From NCBI GenBank assembly GCA_049323435.1, contig JBMOMX010000031.1, forward strand, positions 1-64,000: a stretch of DNA of 64,000 bases. Direction: 5' to 3'. Every line of letters begins with the position of its first letter. The stretch's first letter is position 1. This DNA is from UBA11222 sp049323435 (GTDB taxonomy: Bacteria > Pseudomonadota > Alphaproteobacteria > UBA11222). Below the pieces are notes generated by a model, which made no database searches, was not told where the DNA came from, and saw only the letters and a program-made list of their open reading frames with translations. This document shows positions 62,930 to 64,000 of this stretch, in pieces. The translations under genes and the position numbers were made by a program.

Positions 62930-64000
62930 ATGGGCAAAATCGTGAGCAAGACACCGCTGCTCGACCTGGTGCGTATCCCCGCGGACCTCAAGCAATTCAG
63001 GCCGGATCAACTTCGTCAGTTGGCGGATGAATTGCGCGCTGAAACCATTGATGCCGTATCGGTTACGGGCGGGCATCTGGGGGCAGGGCTGGGTGTGGTG
63101 GAACTGACCCTGGCCCTGCATTATGTGTTTGATGCGCCAAAGGATAAGATATTGTGGGATGTCGGACATCAGACCTATCCTCATAAAATTCTTACCGGGC
63201 GGCGCGCGCGTATTCGCACCCTGCGTCAGGGCGGTGGACTGTCCGGATTCACCAAACGCGCCGAAAGTGAATATGACGCTTTTGGCGCGGCGCATTCCTC
63301 CACCTCGATTTCCGCAGCACTTGGCATGGCGGTGGCGCGCGATCTGCGCGGCGAAACCAATCATGTGGTGGCTGTCATTGGTGATGGCGCGATGAGTGCG
63401 GGCATGGCCTATGAGGCCATGAACAATGCCGGATCGCGCCACACAAGGCTGATCGTTATCCTGAATGACAATGATATGTCCATTGCGCCGCCGGTGGGCG
63501 CGATGAGCGCCTATCTCGCAAAACGCCTGTCCGGGCAGAATTATCTGAATCTGCGCCATACCGCCAAGGAAATTGCGCATAAAATTTCCGAACGGCTGGA
63601 ACGCACCGCGCGCAAGGCGGAAGAATTTACCCGCGGCATGGCTACCGGCGGCACGCTGTTTGAAGAAATGGGATTTTACTATGTAGGGCCGATTGACGGG
63701 CATAATCTTGACCATCTGATTCCGGTTCTGGAAAATGTGCGCAAGGCCAAACAGGGGCCGATCCTGTTGCATGTGGTCACGAAAAAAGGCAAGGGCTATC
63801 CGCCCGCCGAGGCCGCCGAGGATAAATATCACGGCGTCAACAAATTTGACGTGGTTACAGGCGCGCAAAACAAGTCCGTGCCCAATGCGCCGCAATATAC
63901 CAAAGTGTTTGCCCAAAGCCTGATTGCCCAGGCGCAGAAAGACGAAAAAATTGTCGCCATCACGGCGGCCATGCCGTCGGGCACAGGGCTTGATCTGTTT
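62930..64000 (+). CDS. dxs: 1-Deoxy-D-xylulose-5-phosphate synthase (3' end beyond window)
   Basis: First enzyme of the MEP isoprenoid pathway: thiamine-diphosphate-dependent condensation of pyruvate and glyceraldehyde-3-phosphate. The first 357 codons are visible; the family is about 640 residues, so the C-terminal pyrimidine and transketolase_C domains lie outside. Visible motifs are VSVTGGHLGAGLGVVELT, WDVGHQTYPHKILTGRR and the ThDP motif GDGAMSAGMAYEAMNNAG. ATG 62930 (GKIVSKTPLLDLVRIPADL) is taken as start; GTG 62942 is possible. Confidence 0.95.
   Translation, partial: MGKIVSKTPLLDLVRIPADLKQFRPDQLRQLADELRAETIDAVSVTGGHLGAGLGVVELTLALHYVFDAPKDKILWDVGHQTYPHKILTGRRARIRTLRQGGGLSGFTKRAESEYDAFGAAHSSTSISAALGMAVARDLRGETNHVVAVIGDGAMSAGMAYEAMNNAGSRHTRLIVILNDNDMSIAPPVGAMSAYLAKRLSGQNYLNLRHTAKEIAHKISERLERTARKAEEFTRGMATGGTLFEEMGFYYVGPIDGHNLDHLIPVLENVRKAKQGPILLHVVTKKGKGYPPAEAAEDKYHGVNKFDVVTGAQNKSVPNAPQYTKVFAQSLIAQAQKDEKIVAITAAMPSGTGLDLF

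Overview
The window is a gene-dense stretch of what looks like an alphaproteobacterial chromosome with moderate-to-high GC. Several things point to that class: the block fabG-acpP-fabF-mltG-yicC-gmk, an AapJQMP general amino-acid ABC transporter, an ATP12-type F1-ATPase chaperone, an NDUFS4-like complex I accessory subunit, a double-length dCTP deaminase, and the order histone deacetylase-like/xseB/ispA/dxs. The order or family cannot be fixed from the sequence alone. No rRNA, prophage, CRISPR array or complete insertion sequence is visible. Two tRNA genes are present: Pro-TGG and Arg-TCT.

Layout. 1-5.2 kb: fatty-acid synthesis and housekeeping operon on the minus strand. 5.6-7.7 kb: a deazaflavin-type oxidoreductase and an orphan membrane histidine kinase. 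7.8-13.1 kb: aapJQMP, then queF and the ATP12 chaperone in the same direction. 13.1-16.7 kb: propionyl-CoA carboxylase pccB-pccA. 16.7-25.1 kb: an RhlE-type helicase, a tetR/adaptor/RND-pump operon with a clear operator, and a tandem pair of near-duplicate short-chain dehydrogenases. 25.1-29.7 kb: a lipoprotein, a DUF4242 protein, parE and dcd. 30-33.2 kb: tRNA-Pro, an MFS transporter and a multiheme cytochrome c. 33.3-38.7 kb: type II secretion genes gspE-F-G-H-I-J-K. 38.8-42.9 kb: three genes that together carry all four activities for UDP-2,3-diacetamido-glucuronic acid synthesis, two of them fused. 44-47 kb: two tandem DUF4214/HExxH metallopeptidase paralogues. 47-57.5 kb: mixed metabolic genes, L28, a Baeyer-Villiger-type monooxygenase, MeaB, a small two-gene pair, a DMT exporter with a histidine-rich tail and a lone Mrr-like endonuclease. 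57.6-64 kb: a methylthioadenosine salvage cluster (mtnP-apt-mtnA-class II aldolase), immediately followed by histone deacetylase-like/xseB/ispA/dxs; dxs runs off the window.

The most unexpected signal is not a gene. Four intergenic elements (one cut by the window start) share about 27-bp terminal inverted repeats flanked by TA, but carry two different palindromic cores. The outermost TAG/TAA of these elements is the stop codon of the adjacent gene at four of seven visible ends, including both sides of one 173-bp copy. This looks like a MITE family that inserts at TA within stop codons.

Functional links within the window are modest. PCC and MeaB belong to propionate/methylmalonyl-CoA metabolism, but no mutase is present here. 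MTA salvage may feed a DHAP-type shunt beside isoprenoid genes. The T2SS block lacks its secretin and the GspC/L/M components, so it must be completed from elsewhere in the genome.
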